This document shows, piece after piece, positions 42,691 through 55,800 of a DNA stretch of 64,000 nucleotides. The first letter of the stretch is position 1. The number at the start of each line of letters is the position of its first letter. This DNA is from Eutypa lata (lineage: Eukaryota; Ascomycota; Sordariomycetes; Xylariales; Diatrypaceae), in NCBI GenBank assembly GCA_022661535.1, contig JAKULF010000018.1:1-64000 (forward strand), written 5' to 3'. The translations under genes were made by a program, and so were the position numbers. The notes under the pieces are model-generated. The model saw only the letters and a program-made list of their open reading frames with translations, did no database searches and had not been told where the DNA came from.

Positions 42691-43621
42691 TTTAATCGAT
42701 TTATAACCGAATTAATTAAGTTAAATACTTTTTTAACGCATATTTTTCTTAACGTTTACTTAACTTTATATAATTTAAATCTTAATAAAACGTTAATTAA
42801 AAATCGAAAAAATAAGCGGTTTTTGGATTTAAATTTTTTATATAATAAAATATAAAATAAACATTTTATTATTTATAAATATAAATGTTTATTTTTTATT
42901 TTAATTAAGTTTATAAAAATTAACGTTTTTATTTATTTAAACTATATAAAACTAAGATTACGTAATATAAAGTTTTCTTTATTTATATTATATAAAAAAA
43001 AAGTTAAAAACTTAATAATATATATTATTAATATATATTCTTTATTATTTAATAAATATAAATAAATATATATTTAATATAAAAAAACTTTATATATTTT
43101 AATATATTATTAATTAAATATAACGTAATAATTAAAAAAAGACTTTTATAATATATTATTATATTATATAAAGTAATATAAAGTTTAAATTATATTTTAA
43201 ATAATTTTATTTTAATAATTTTATTTATATAAAAAACTTTTATATTTAAAATATATTATTTAAATATTTAATATTATACGTATTTCATAAAATTAAATTA
43301 AATTTTTAATCCTTTTATATAATATTATATATAATAAATACATTATAAAATTAAAGTTTTACATAAATATTTTATTTAATTAAATATATAATAAAAAAGT
43401 ATAAAAATACGATAATATTTTATATGGAAAAAACGCTAAAACGAATTACAAGGTAAGTTAAGACGTATTATATTAAATATAAAATCGAAAAAAAATATAT
43501 TACGTAATTTCTTTATTTTTATAATAAATTTCAAAGGTTATATTTATAAAATATTAAAATGCATTTAAATACGATATATATTTAAAAAGTTATATAAGTT
43601 TTTATAAAATATAAATTCCTT

Positions 43622-43658
43622 AACAAATTTGTTAACAATTTGTATGGCAAATTGTTAA
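43622..43658. other. Nested perfect palindromes
   Basis: AACAAATTTGTT (43,622-43,633) is a perfect 12-bp palindrome. Overlapping it, TTAACAATTTG (43,632-43,642) pairs perfectly with CAAATTGTTAA (43,648-43,658) around a TATGG loop. The words contain CpA, TpG and GG dinucleotides unusual for this RIP tract, so they appear recent or protected. No gene is attached. Confidence 0.7.
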
Positions 43659-43879
43659 TGCAAGTTTTTTAAACTTTAAACATTATTTTATAAACCTTAA
43701 ATAATAAAATAAAATAATTTTAAATTAAATTTTATTTAATTATATAATGAAGTATTTTATATAATTTATTATTCCTTTAAAAGTATTTTAATTAATTAAA
43801 TATAAATTATTAAAATATAAGATTTTATATAAAAAATAAATAAACGTTAAAAAAATATACGTTAAAAAAATAATTAATT

Positions 43880-44610
43880 TAATTAAAATTACATTACTTA
43901 ATTACATTATTTAATTATATTACCTTAAAAATCCTTAAGTAATTAAAGCTTTAAAATTATAATTTATAAATTTATAAATTCGAATAATAATTAATAAATA
44001 ATTAATAAATTTATAAGTTATAAGTTTATAAATTTATAAGTTAATTTCGTATAATTATTACAGTTATTTATATATAATTAAAGATTAACTGTAAATAAGT
44101 TTATAAGTTATAAGTTTATAAGTTATAATAATTTAATTATTACAGTTATTTATATACAGCTATAAGTTAGCTGTAAGTTTGTACGTTGTAAGGTAGGTTT
44201 GTAAGCCACTTAACTAGCTGCTGCCACTTACAGCTTTTAAACCTATAGCTGCTACAGTCACTTACAGCTGTTACAGCTACTCATATACAGCTGTAGGTCA
44301 GCTGTAAGGTAGGTCTGTAAGCTGTAGGTTGTAGGGTAGGTCTGCAAGCTACCTAGCTGCTGCTACCGTACAGCTGCTACAGCCACTTACAGCTGTAGGT
44401 TTACAGGCTGTAAGTTTGTAGGTTTAAAAGCTGTAGGTCTAAAAGCTGTAGGTTGTAGGTGGTCAAAGCTAAGTGGCCCATAAAACCTAAAAGATGTATT
44501 TAATTAAAGTGTTAAATCTTTTTTAAAACTAATTAAAAGGCTAGCGCCATTCTAGCTTCGAACTAAAAGCTATTAGTTAAATTTTAACTCATTTAAATTT
44601 TTTATTAACG
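43880..44610. repeat. GC-richer minisatellite island
   Basis: 43,887-43,920 resembles the RIP-converted left end of the composite element. It is followed by TTATAAGTT units that pass into unmutated GCTGTAGGTCTGTAAG units at 44,100-44,470, the inverse of the minisatellite at 30.7 kb. AAAGGCTAGCGCCATTCTAGCTTCGAAC at 44,538-44,565 is unmutated too. The mutated partner at 13,790-14,400 shows what RIP makes of this sequence. No reading frame of note. Confidence 0.65.
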
Positions 44611-46123
44611 TAAATTTAATTAATTTTAATATAAAATTTCTTATTAATTATTTAAATCGTATTAATTTTAATTTTACTTCGAATTTTACGATTAATTTTC
44701 GAAAAACTTAAAATAAAAATATTTTTTAAATATAATTATTTTTTAAATTAAAAATTAAATTTAAAAAATAATTAATATAATATTATTTAAATTATTAATA
44801 ATTAAATTATTTAAATTTTAAATTTTAAAATTTTTATATATTATTTTATAAATTATTTTATAAATTTATAAATTATATAATATAATTAAAATTATAATAA
44901 AGTTTATATTATTATATTTTAAATTATAAAAATAACGAAAAATTTAATATATAAAATTAATAATTATATTTCGTTATATTAATATATAAAGAAAAAAATA
45001 AAGCTTTTATAAAAAAAATTTTAAAAATATTAATTTATATTATTATAAGTTTATAAGTTTATAAGTTTATAAAGTTAAATATATAAATAAATAAAAAATA
45101 CATTTAATTAATTACGATTATAAATTATATATATATTTTTCAAAATAAATATATTTAATTAAAATTAAATAAAAAAAGTTAAATATATTTATTATTTAAA
45201 ATAAATAAATTCGAAGTTATAATTATAATATATATATATATATATATATTTAATATATTTAATAATTATTTAATTATATAATTTATAATTTAAATAAATT
45301 AATTATAAATTATATATTTTATATAATAAAAGTTTTTATTATAATTTAATTTAATATTTAATAATTTTTTTTAAAAATAATATAAATATAATTAAAAAAA
45401 ATATTTTTAAAAAGTTATATTTAAATTAATTATTATTATACTTTTTAAAAACTTAATAATAATTATATTAAAATTTAATTTATTAAAATAAATAAAACTT
45501 TAATAAATATATTTATTAAATATATTAATTAAAAAACTTTTAATAAAATTATAATTAAATTAAATTAAAAATTATTTATAAAATTAAAAAATAATATTTT
45601 TTAAAACTTTATATAATAATAATATTTTTTTATAATTATTATATTTCTTTTATTTAAAAAAAATTAAATTAATTTTTATTAAATTAATTAATTCTTTTTA
45701 TATTTATAATATATAATATAATATAATAATGATAATTAATTATTTTTAATTAAAAAGTTTTATTAATTTTAAATTTTAAATTTAAAATATTTAATTCGTT
45801 TTATATAATTAATAATATTTTAATAAATTTATAATTTATAATTTTAAAGCTTTTAAACTTTAAATTATTTATTAATATAAAAAACGTATTAAGAAATAAA
45901 ATACTTTAATAATAATTTTAAATATAATAAAAAATTAAATATTAAAAATATTTCGAAATATTATATATAATATTTGAAATATATATATTAATATATAATT
46001 TAAAGTTAATATTAAATTAATATAAACGTTTTAAAATAATAATATATATTTTAGTTTTTTAAATATTATTTTAAGTTAATTTTTATATTATATTAAATTT
46101 AATTTAAAAAAAATTTAATTTTT
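44611..46123. repeat. RIP-mutated DNA with a left-end fragment of the composite element
   Basis: 44,611-44,750 continues the similarity to 14.2-14.4 kb. 45,050-45,075 holds TTATAAG units and 45,220-45,300 resembles the left end of the composite element on the minus strand. The rest is unclassified. Confidence 0.5.
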
Positions 46124-46180
46124 TATTTATTTTATTTTATTTTATTATATTTTATTTTATTTTATTTTATTTTATTTTAA
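46124..46180. repeat. (TTTTA)n microsatellite
   Basis: About eleven TTTTA units with one interruption at 46,144-46,150. Confidence 0.85.
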
Positions 46181-49100
46181 ATTTCTTTAAATTTTTTATT
46201 ATTTTTTATTATTTTTAATTATTTTTTATTTTATTATTATATTTTATAAAAAATTTAATATTATTTTATTAATTTATATATATTATTAAAAAGTTATAAT
46301 TATAATTTTAAATTAATTTTCAAATATATGTTTTTTAAATAAATTTTTAAAAAACTTTAAATATTAAATAAATAAAAATTAAATTATAAAAAGTTTAAAA
46401 ATAAACGCTTTTATATTTAAAAATTATTTTTAAAAATTATTTAAAAAATTATTTAATATATTAATATTATAATTATAATGTTTTAATGTTTTCGCTTACC
46501 TTTTATTAATTACGTTACTTATATTATAAAATTTTATTAATAAATATCTTTTTATAATATTTTACGTTTTAATTAAATAATGTTTTATAATATATATAAA
46601 TAAAATTTATAAAACTTTATTTAAAAAGTAAACCTTTCGCGTTAACGTTTATTTATACGTATTACGGCATTTATATTATTAAATAATTAAAATTACGATT
46701 TATAAAATTATACATTAATATATAAATTTCTTTTTATATTTAATAAATAAGTTATTTAAATTATTTTAATTTTTTTATTATTACGTTTTCTTTTATATAT
46801 TATAACTTTCTTTTTTCTTTTTGTATTTTTATAATTTATTTTTATTTTACTTTATTTTAAAACATTATATTTTACCGCGATTATCGTCGTTACTTTTATT
46901 TTAATTATCGCTTTTATCGTTTACGTTTTTATCGTAATCGTTAATACGGCCTTTTTTAATTTTTTAATTATATTTATCGTTATTAATTTTAATTACTTTT
47001 TATTTAATTTTATTACAAATAATATAAATCGTATATATTATCGAAATTTAATAATCGTATATTAACGTTTTAAAAAATAATATAAAATTAAGTTATTTTT
47101 TATTATTATTTTTTTTTAAAAAAACGAAATTTATTTTTAAAAATAAATATTTAATTTATAATATATTTATATTTAACGGCTTTATTTATTTTAAATTTCG
47201 TTATTTTTATATTAAACATTTTTTAACGTTTTTTTTTTAAATGTTTTTTTTTATTTTAATTAATAAATTATTTACGATTATTAATAAATTAATAAAACTT
47301 ATTATACGAAATAAAATATTTTTTTATTAACGCTTTAATTATTAAATATAAATAAAAAAACGCAATTTAATTATTTTACTTAAATTATTCGTAAATATTA
47401 TTATTACGAACGTATTTTTATTATTTATTTTTTTTATTAATTTTTATTTAATAATATTTAAAAGTTATTTTAACGAATATTATTAATATTAACTTTATTT
47501 ATACGTTAATTTTCGATTAATTTAAATTATACGTTATATTAACTTAAAGTATAAAAATATTAAGAAATCTTTAAAAAAGTTTAATAATTAATAAATATAT
47601 TATTAAATTTTCGCGAAAAATTTAAATTTTATTTTTATTATTTTAAAAATAAAAGTTTATTGTTTCGTTAATTAAAATAATATTAAAAAAGATAAAAAAG
47701 ATAATATTATTATAAATTAAGTTATACGATTAAATTTTAATATTATAACATTATATAATTATTTTATATATATTATAATCGTACGTTTAACGAATAAATT
47801 TAAATTTAATGTTTTTTTTATTAATTTTTTTAATTATTTAATTATTACGTTATTTTAAAGTTATATATATATTTTAATAAAATTTATTAATACGTTAATA
47901 TTAAGTTTTTTAATTAATATAAACGATATATTAAAAAAAAAATTAAATTTTTTTTTATTAATTTTTTTTAAAAAAAATAAAAAAACGCGTTTTTATAAAT
48001 TATATTTATAATAAATGATTTATATATAATGTTAATTATTTAAATAATTATTTTTTTAATATTTATATTTAAATAAATCGGCGTTTAAAATTTAAAAAAA
48101 AATAAGTTTAATTATTTATTAAAGATTATTAATTAAGTTTTTATTAATTTTAATATTTATTTTATAATATTAATTTATATTTTATATTTTATATTAAAGC
48201 GCGTTTTTTAAATATTTAATATTAATAAAATATAATTAAATAATAAAAATAAAAATAAAATATTAACGTAAAAACGTTTAATTTTTTAATTTAATTAAGC
48301 TTTTTTTCGTTTTAATTTATTTAAAAGTTAAATTTTAAAAGCTTTTATTATAATTTTAAAACGTATTATTAAATAAGGTTTATTCGTAATTAAAATTAAA
48401 AATATTTAAAGTTTATTTTATTAAATAAAAAAATTTAATTAAAATTATTATTATTTTTTATATTTTTTAAAAAACTATTAAATGTTTCGCTTTTATTATT
48501 TAATATATAAAGTTCGTTAATTTTAATTAAAAAAAATTTAATTACTTTTATAAAAATATAATTTCTTTTTAATTATTTTATATTTATACTTTTATAATTA
48601 CGTAAATCGTTATTAAATAAATATATATATAATAATTTTTATTTAATAAAGTTTATTTTTTTAATATATTTATTCGTTAAATTAAAACTTTATTAATATT
48701 TTAAAATTTATTTATAATATTTAAATAATAAATTATCGTTTAATAAAATATCGTTAATTACGATATGTTTATTATTTAATATATATATAAAAGTAATGTT
48801 TTATTTTTTCGTTATATAAATATATTTACTTATGCTTTAAGTTTATATTATTATATATATATAAGTTTTTTTAAAAAAGCATAATAATTTTAATTAAATT
48901 AAACATTAATAAATTAATTATTTAATTTTAATATATTAAAAAAATACGAAAATAAACTTCTTTTAATTTTAACGCTTTTAAAACGTTATAAAAATATAAA
49001 AAACGTAATTCTTTTTAAATAAAAAAAAACCTTTAAAAAAATCGTAATTAAAAAAAAAGTTTTTATATTTTTATAAGTATTAACGAATAAGATATTATAT

Positions 49101-50690
49101 AAATATATTTTACGTAAAAAGTTTTTTAAGTTTTTTTCGATTTAATCGTTAATTAAATTAAATAAGTTTTAATATTTATTTAATTTAAATAAAATATATT
49201 TCGAAATATTTAACTTAAATATATTATTAACGTAATCTTTTACGCTTTCGTAATGAAAAATTAATTTTCGAAATATATTTAATTTAAATTAAATTATAAA
49301 TTTAATTCGATTATTAATAACGATTACTTTTTTTTAAAAGTTTTTTTTAATTTCTTTTTTAAAAAAGCGTAATTTAATTATATCGCTTTTAATATAAATC
49401 GATTAATTTTTAAATTTATAAATGTATTTTTAAATAATTAATTAATTTTTAATTTTTTTAATATTAAAGTAATATTCGTTAATATTAAAATAACGAAGAT
49501 TTTTAATGTTTTTTTTTAAATAAATTCTTAAAATATATAAAAATATAAAATATCGTTTTTATACTTTTTTCTTATAACGTAATAATATTTAAATTAAAAT
49601 TTTTTTAAACCGTTAATAAATTTTTCGTTTAATAAATAATATTTTAAATAAATTAAAAATATTAATTTACCGATAAGTTTAAATTAACTCGTAACGATAA
49701 TTAATAAATTTTTAAATATTAATTCGTTTAATGTTAATTTTAAAAAAAATAAAGTTTTTAAAATTAAAATTTAAAAATAAAATATATTAAATTAAAAGAA
49801 TTAAATAATTATTTATTATAAAGTTAATTATTTATAATTAAAAGCGATATTAACGTATTTACTTTAATAAAATTTATAAATAAACTTAATAAATTATTAT
49901 TTAATTACGAAACTTTTTATATAATTATTTAAAATAAACGTTTTACGCTTTAAAGTTATAAATTTATATTATATATTAAAAGTAATATTATAATATTTAA
50001 AAAATATTACTTTTATTTAATAAAAAATTTAATGTTTTAAGTATTTCGATTATATCGTATTTTATATTTTTTATTTATATTATTCGCGAAAATATTACGA
50101 CGAAATATTTTTAATATTACGAAAAATAATTATTAATTTTTTATATTAATTTTTAAATTTAAAATAAAATAAAATAAACTTTATTATAAATTTAATTATA
50201 TTAAAATATTTAATTTATATATTATTTTTATTATTATTTTTATTTTAATTATTTATAAAAAAGTTATTTACGAAATAATATTATATAATAAAAATATTAA
50301 AAATAAAAATTTTAATTATATAATAAATAATTTTCGTAATTTAATTAAAAATTATAAAATTATAAAATTATAAATTATTTTATTAATTTATTAAAAAATT
50401 ATATTAATATAATTTAATATAATAAAAACTTTAAATATTATAATTTTTTAAATTAAAATAATAATAATATATATATTAAAAATAAATTTATAAAATAAAC
50501 TTTATAAAATAAATTATTAATTTTAATTTATATAATTTTTTTTATTAATATATTAATTTATAAAATATATTTAATTAAAGTTTTATATTTATTAAATTTA
50601 TTTTAAATTTATTATAAGTTATTTTATAATAAATCGCGATATTTTATAATATATTAAAAGTTAAAAATTATTAAATAAACTTAAGTCGCC
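46181..50690. repeat. Unclassified RIP-mutated DNA up to the composition border
   Basis: Residual CpG is relatively frequent at 46,600-49,500 (for example 46,870-46,960), suggesting a former transposon coding region, possibly on the minus strand. No translation is readable. The tract at 50,405-50,480 resembles 1,165-1,240. The last A/T-rich sequence ends near 50,690. Confidence 0.5.
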
Positions 50691-50765
50691 GTAACTCGAA
50701 ACAAATCTTAAAGATTTAATTAACTTAAACCTAGTGCATTAATTTAATACAAAAAATACATACGG

Positions 50766-52284
50766 CTACGGCGGCCTGAGATCTGAGGCAACCTCCGTCG
50801 AAAATACCAGCTGTCGGATCGCATCGCCGTGGCATCGAATCACATCTGGATCGATCAAAGAGGTTTGTACGACGACCCTGCCAATGCCGGTGGGCGACCA
50901 CATCCCAAGCTTGCTCGGCCGCAATCCTTAGAGCAAGCTTCGACGTCCCCCGTATCGTGATGATGGCTGACTGCCCATCTCGAGCCCTCTGGGAGCGAAA
51001 GAGCATTGCCACACCCCGCCTCCCGTTCCATAACTCCATCGTTTCAAGTCTCGGCATCTTGAGTGCTGTGACGGCGGCGTCTCGAAGCATGTTGTTGGTA
51101 TCCGAGGTGTCCGCATCGTTGTTGAGGACCCTCGAAGTCAGCGCGAGAGAAGTGAGCTTATCCCACGTCCATGAATCTTGACGCGCGGCGAAGAAGTGTC
51201 CGGCGTCGGCCATGAAAGAGGCGGATAGCGTCGTGAGGTGCAGGCTGGCGCGAGCAAGTTTCCGGCTCACGGCCGGGTTCGGCACCCTGATAGCAGGACA
51301 ATTGGAATATCTTTCCGGGTATGACTCGTTGAAGTTTTCGAATATCGTCAGCTTGCACAATTTCGTCCCGGGAAAGGATTCGATCAGCGTCTGGTTGCCT
51401 GTATTCTGGTTGGTCAGCGGCTGCGTCGACTAAATTGTCAGGGGTCAAGCAAGCACTTGCGTTTATCGGTTTGCCTCTAAATTCCAGTGCCACTCCCTCC
51501 AGGATTCGTAACAAAGCTCCTTCATGTTGGGGAACCGCGTGAGCATGTTGGCAAGCGTAACCGGCTTCCATCGTCGGCGGGTCTGCTGGCGATGGAGCAT
51601 GACCCCGACGACGGGTACAAAGGGGAGGCCCCGCCACCACTGCATCTCGGGTTCCTCGTCGTCGAAAGGCCCCTCGCTCATGATCTCGTCGAATGTCCGT
51701 TCTATGGCGAACTCTTCAGGAGCAAGGACCTGCTTCCCGGCAACCCAGCCATGAGCCGGGTCATTTATCAGGGTCGTTCCTTATTCGTGTCCACGGCTAG
51801 ACGAGCACTCGCCAAGGTTGGATTCTGAGCAGAAGCTGAGGTACTTGAACCAGTGCTGGTTGTCACTGGGCGAGTAGACACTGATATCGAGGACCAAGTC
51901 ACCGCGAGCCTCCCATGCGCTGAGTGACGTGAACAGGCTTTCAAACGCATCTGCGATGAATTTGTTATCGATTTTGTCCAAGCCCCAACTGTCCTGGTCA
52001 GTGTTAGCACATTGGCTGCAATCGTACTGCTTCAGTTCCACGCGAAACCAGATATAGCGAATCTGGCTTCTCCTTCGGAACAGAGTAGCTTAAGAGTTGA
52101 AGTCGGCCAGGCGCGGTACCGTCAGGCTGATCTCGGCAAAGTTAAGTGGCTCGATAATTGATTGCCAGTCTCGGGCAACGGTCGCGAGCATGCTGCACCT
52201 CCCGCCGAGAACTGATAGGAGACCAATGATCCCGTTTCGAATCTCGGGAGGTAGACAATCCCAGGAGATTCTGCCCCTAGACAT
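50766..52284 (-). pseudogene. F-box protein gene, inactivated by nonsense changes and a frameshift
   Basis: The first exon-like stretch (52,284 to 52,093) begins with an F-box (WDCLPPEIRNGIIGLL, about residues 8-23), then LATVARDWQSIIEPLNF and LTVPRLADF. The same frame continues with IRYIWFRVELKQYDC, DNKFIADAFESLF, QTRRRWKPVTLANMLTRFPNM, LCKLTIFENFN and LETMELWNGRRGVAMLF, the usual order of a large fungal F-box family of substrate adaptors for SCF ubiquitin ligases. Five stops interrupt this frame: TAA at 52,090, TAA at 51,781, TAA at 51,463, TGA at 51,445 and TAG at 51,430. Each is one C-to-T step from CAA, CGA or CAG. Near 50,890 a frameshift moves the conserved end (DPDVIRCHGDAIRQL) into another frame, which stops at 50,766. 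It lies directly at the AT-rich border, consistent with RIP spreading out of the repeats. Confidence 0.85.
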
Positions 52285-52880
52285 CTCTGATTAGGTGTGC
52301 AGTAGGTTGAGTGTGAAGGATCGCGGTTGGTGTGGATTGAGAAGGATGGGATGAGATGAAACAGCTCGAAGTTTGAGACCTGTGTTTTGGGGGTGAAGAG
52401 AGGGTAAGATAGCAGATACTTATACCTTTCTAGAGAGGGGTTTACAGTCATAGTTAGAAGTACAACCTTTACAGCTATGCAGCCGCAAGCTTGAAACAGG
52501 CAACTGCGTGGTTATCGGAATATGATAACTATAATATGGATTTTCGGGTTCAGCCCAAAGTATGACAGCAAGCAAATAAAGGAGTAAAGAGATCTTGGCC
52601 GAGAGCCGGCCCCTACTGGCTCCCCTTTAAGCCCTGTTCGCTGCCCTTTAGCGGCCGCTAAGATCATACCCTTTTCTCCATGATAAACGTTATATTTTAC
52701 CGTCGAACTATATATTACGTTGGTAAACTTAATATTTTGTCGTTCGTCTTTATGTTCTACATGATCAAACTTATTTTGGTAGTGATTTTTATGATATTAA
52801 TGGCAAATAAAAGGTTAACTAACGTAATAAATAATATCCCCCCTTTATATGTTTCTATGCTTTTTCCTTTTGCGGTTACT
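52285..52880. other. Intergenic region between F-box pseudogene and PKS 3' end
   Basis: Holds the former promoter of the F-box gene and the 3' flank of the PKS. 52,680-52,870 is clearly richer in A/T than its surroundings. A NotI-type GCGGCCGC lies at 52,650. The open frame at 52,680-52,928 is hydrophobic, overlaps the PKS end on the other strand and has no support. No RNA gene seen. Confidence 0.6.
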
Positions 52881-55800
52881 TTAAGCATCGCTAATCTCTT
52901 CTTTAAGCACTACGGGCACGAGCTGTGAACGCATGGCGATCTTGCGGCAGACCTCGGTGATAGGGGCGCTGCTCGTGAGGTCGAAGATACTCACATCGCT
53001 ACGCAGCTCGAGAGCGAGCCAGTTGCGCAGCTCAACGGCCACGAGGCTGTCGACTCCATATGTGTACACGGGCTTGGACACGTCGATATCCGTGACTGGC
53101 GTCACGATTACCTTGGCTACTCGCTCTAACAGGATCTCCTGAACCAGTTCAACCGCCGCGTCTAGTGACGTGCTCTGGCTTAGTTGGCGAATCAGTCGGT
53201 CGAAGCCTCCCGCACCTGGCCCATCTTCGGACCCGTCTGCAGATGAGGAGACTGCTACATCCACTTGTTGGAGGTAGGCGAACTGGGATAGCGTGCGTAG
53301 CCAGTAGTAGTCTCCGCCAACGTTTGCATTTCGTGCCGCTTGCACCGCGCCACCACTCCCTGCGCCCACGACTACTTGCGTCGGAACCCGACTCTTTCCA
53401 TCGGCAGTGCCTGCTATTGCGCACTGGAGGATATGGAAGAATTGATCCCCGTCAAGGCTTGTCTATATATTTCTTTGTCAGAGGATGACTACTCTTTATC
53501 GCGGTTTAACGCGGCGGAAGGGGGAATAATGAGGACAGGGAAGACATCTTACCAGGTTCAGAGAACTCTTATGTGCGGCTACGTCTTCGTGCTCCTCCAC
53601 GTAGCCGATGCCCTTCATGAGTCCTAGGTCGATGCTGCGGGCCGCTAAGCCTTGCGATTGTCGGTAATGTGCTAGCGCGTCCTGATATGTATTTCCGGCG
53701 GCATAGTTGGCCTGTGAGATTGAGCCAATGACGCCTGCCAGAGATGAGAGGAAGACGAAGAAATCAAGATCACGCGGGAGAACCTCGTGCAGGTTCCAGC
53801 TTCCTTGATGGATAGTTAGCATTGGTCAGCTGTCCCTTATTCATAGGGGCTGGACTCTCTTACCTTGTATCTTAGGCCTCGTTGTGTTCACCCACTGGTC
53901 GAAGGTCATCTTGTGGAACAACACGTCGTTTAGTACCATAGCTCCTTGGATCACCCCCTTGATAGTGGGCATATCTACAGACATATCCGCAACTGCCTTC
54001 GCCAGCTGGGTCTTGTCTGAGATGTCTGCAGCATACGCCCTGGCATCTACGCCAAGAGTCCTTAGCTTCTCGAGTAGGTCCTTTGCGTCCTGTCGAGCGC
54101 TTCCGGACCGGGAGATGAATGCGATGTGACGAGCGCCATGCTCTGCCATAAACAGTGCTTGTGCTCGGCCGAGGCCACCTGTGCCTCCTGCTAGTAAATA
54201 GGTAGAGTTGGGGTCAAGGGTTAAGGGGGCTGACGGCCGGGGAATGATGGGCGCTCGTGATTCCTTCGTGATGCGGAGAACTAGTTTGCCCGTGTGCAAT
54301 CCGCGCTGCATCGTACGGAAGACAGACTCGACATCTCCGATGTCGTGCACGGTAATGGGCGTGATACGATCGACCTTCCCCTGCTCGAATAATTGGAGGA
54401 CATTGGATACAAGTCGGGCACTGCGGTGCGGGTCGGCCACCATCATTTCCTCAAGATTGACGCCGGCGAAGAGGGTATTCTTGAGGAAGGGGCGCATCTC
54501 AAGCCCTGTGTTGCCGAGAATGTCTTTCTTACCAACCTCAATAAAGCGGCCGTAGGGCGCGAGACACTCCCAACTCTTACGCAGCGCGTCACCCGCCAAC
54601 GAGTTCACTACCACGTCTACCCCACGCCCTCGTGTCAGACGCCGCACTCCTGTCTCGAAAGTCAGGTCTCGCGAGCTAAACACGTGTTCTGGCTTCACCC
54701 CGAGATCTATCACCGCCCGCTTCTTCGCGTTGCTGCCAACCGTGCAGAAGATTTCGGCCCCGAGGAGCTTCGCAATGTGGATGAGGGCTTGACCCAGGCC
54801 TAGGAGAGGTTTAGTATGACACAGAATATGACAGGAAAGTATAATAAAAGAAGGCGGTAGTTAGTGATGCATGGATGTCTCACCTCCGGCAGCGGCATGT
54901 ATGAGCACGGATTCACCCTTCTGCATTCTAGCAACCTCAACCAATGATTGGTATGCGGTTGCGTAGGCGATGGGAATTGTCACGCCCTCCTCTAGTGTCA
55001 AATTGTTTGGCAGGATATGCACGCAGGACTCGTGAGACCGGATGGTAGTCTGCATAGCACTCAGGCCCATATAAATGACGCGATCACCAGGAGCAAATCG
55101 GGTTACCTTGTTGCCTACCCGCTGGATAATGCCAGATGCCTCGTGACCTAGCGCGGGCCTTTGGATCTGTCCCATCGCGATCATAATGTCCCTAACGGGA
55201 GAATTCGTTAGTAAGAGACCGGGAAGCTTCGCTCCGGTCTGGAGAAATGGAGACATGATACTCACAAAAAGTTCATGCCGCACGCCTTGACTTCGATCTC
55301 AACTTCTTCGTCGGCCAACGGCTGTAGTGCTGCTTCGTCGTCCACGAAGTGGAGCGTGTCCAACATGCCGGGTCTTCCAATTGTCAACTTTAGGGGTCGG
55401 CCAGGCTGGATGACATCCGCGATCTCCGGCGCTGCGTCGAGTTCGTTGTATGACAGGGATTTGTTTAGGGGCTCATCTGGAATGTAGCGAGGGATGCAGA
55501 GGATTCCATCTCGCTCAACGGTTTCGAATTCTTCAGGGCGGTCTTTCTCACTCCAGATACTGCAGAGTCTGCGATGAACTGCGCGCGCTGTCGTGTCGAG
55601 GCCTGTATGTAGGTCTCGGACGAAGTGCAGTTCGTATAGCCGGCGGGAAGCATCTTCCGTCTTGAGGCAGCGTAGAAGTCCGGATATAATGCGTTTGCTG
55701 GGATGGCCTAGTCGATCATCGAGATCCGACCTTGTGACCCATAGAAGCTCACCAGCATGTAGGAGAACGTGCTTTAGTTGATCGAATTGAACGCTCTGGA

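Larger units (their letters stand above)
1..50690. repeat. AT-rich, RIP-mutated repeat block
   Basis: Nearly the whole interval is A/T with TpA-rich texture and stop codons in every frame. Remaining C and G sit mostly in CpG, CpT and ApG contexts, whereas CpA and TpG are rare, which is the mark left by repeat-induced point mutation (CpA to TpA on either strand). Where a lightly mutated and a heavily mutated copy of one repeat can be compared (for example 31,287-31,577 against 5,055-5,333), the differences are almost all C-to-T or G-to-A. The block ends abruptly near 50,690. Only the islands at 27.6, 30.5-31.6 and 43.9-44.6 kb keep near-normal composition. No functional protein-coding gene is visible. 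Confidence 0.93.

Noticed and set aside
1..50690. Mitochondrial origin of the A/T-rich DNA
   Set aside because: No mitochondrial genes, rRNA or tRNAs are seen. The sequence contains nuclear LINE and LTR relics with RIP-type mutation and is contiguous with a nuclear PKS locus.
51158..51828. Overlapping open frames on both strands in the F-box region, up to 160 codons
   Set aside because: The F-box family motifs run through a different single frame. These are alternative-frame artefacts, and the 160-codon one starts past the conserved parts.
52680..52928. 82-codon hydrophobic open frame
   Set aside because: It overlaps the PKS C-terminal codons on the opposite strand and an A/T-rich patch. 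The low-complexity composition explains the hydrophobicity.
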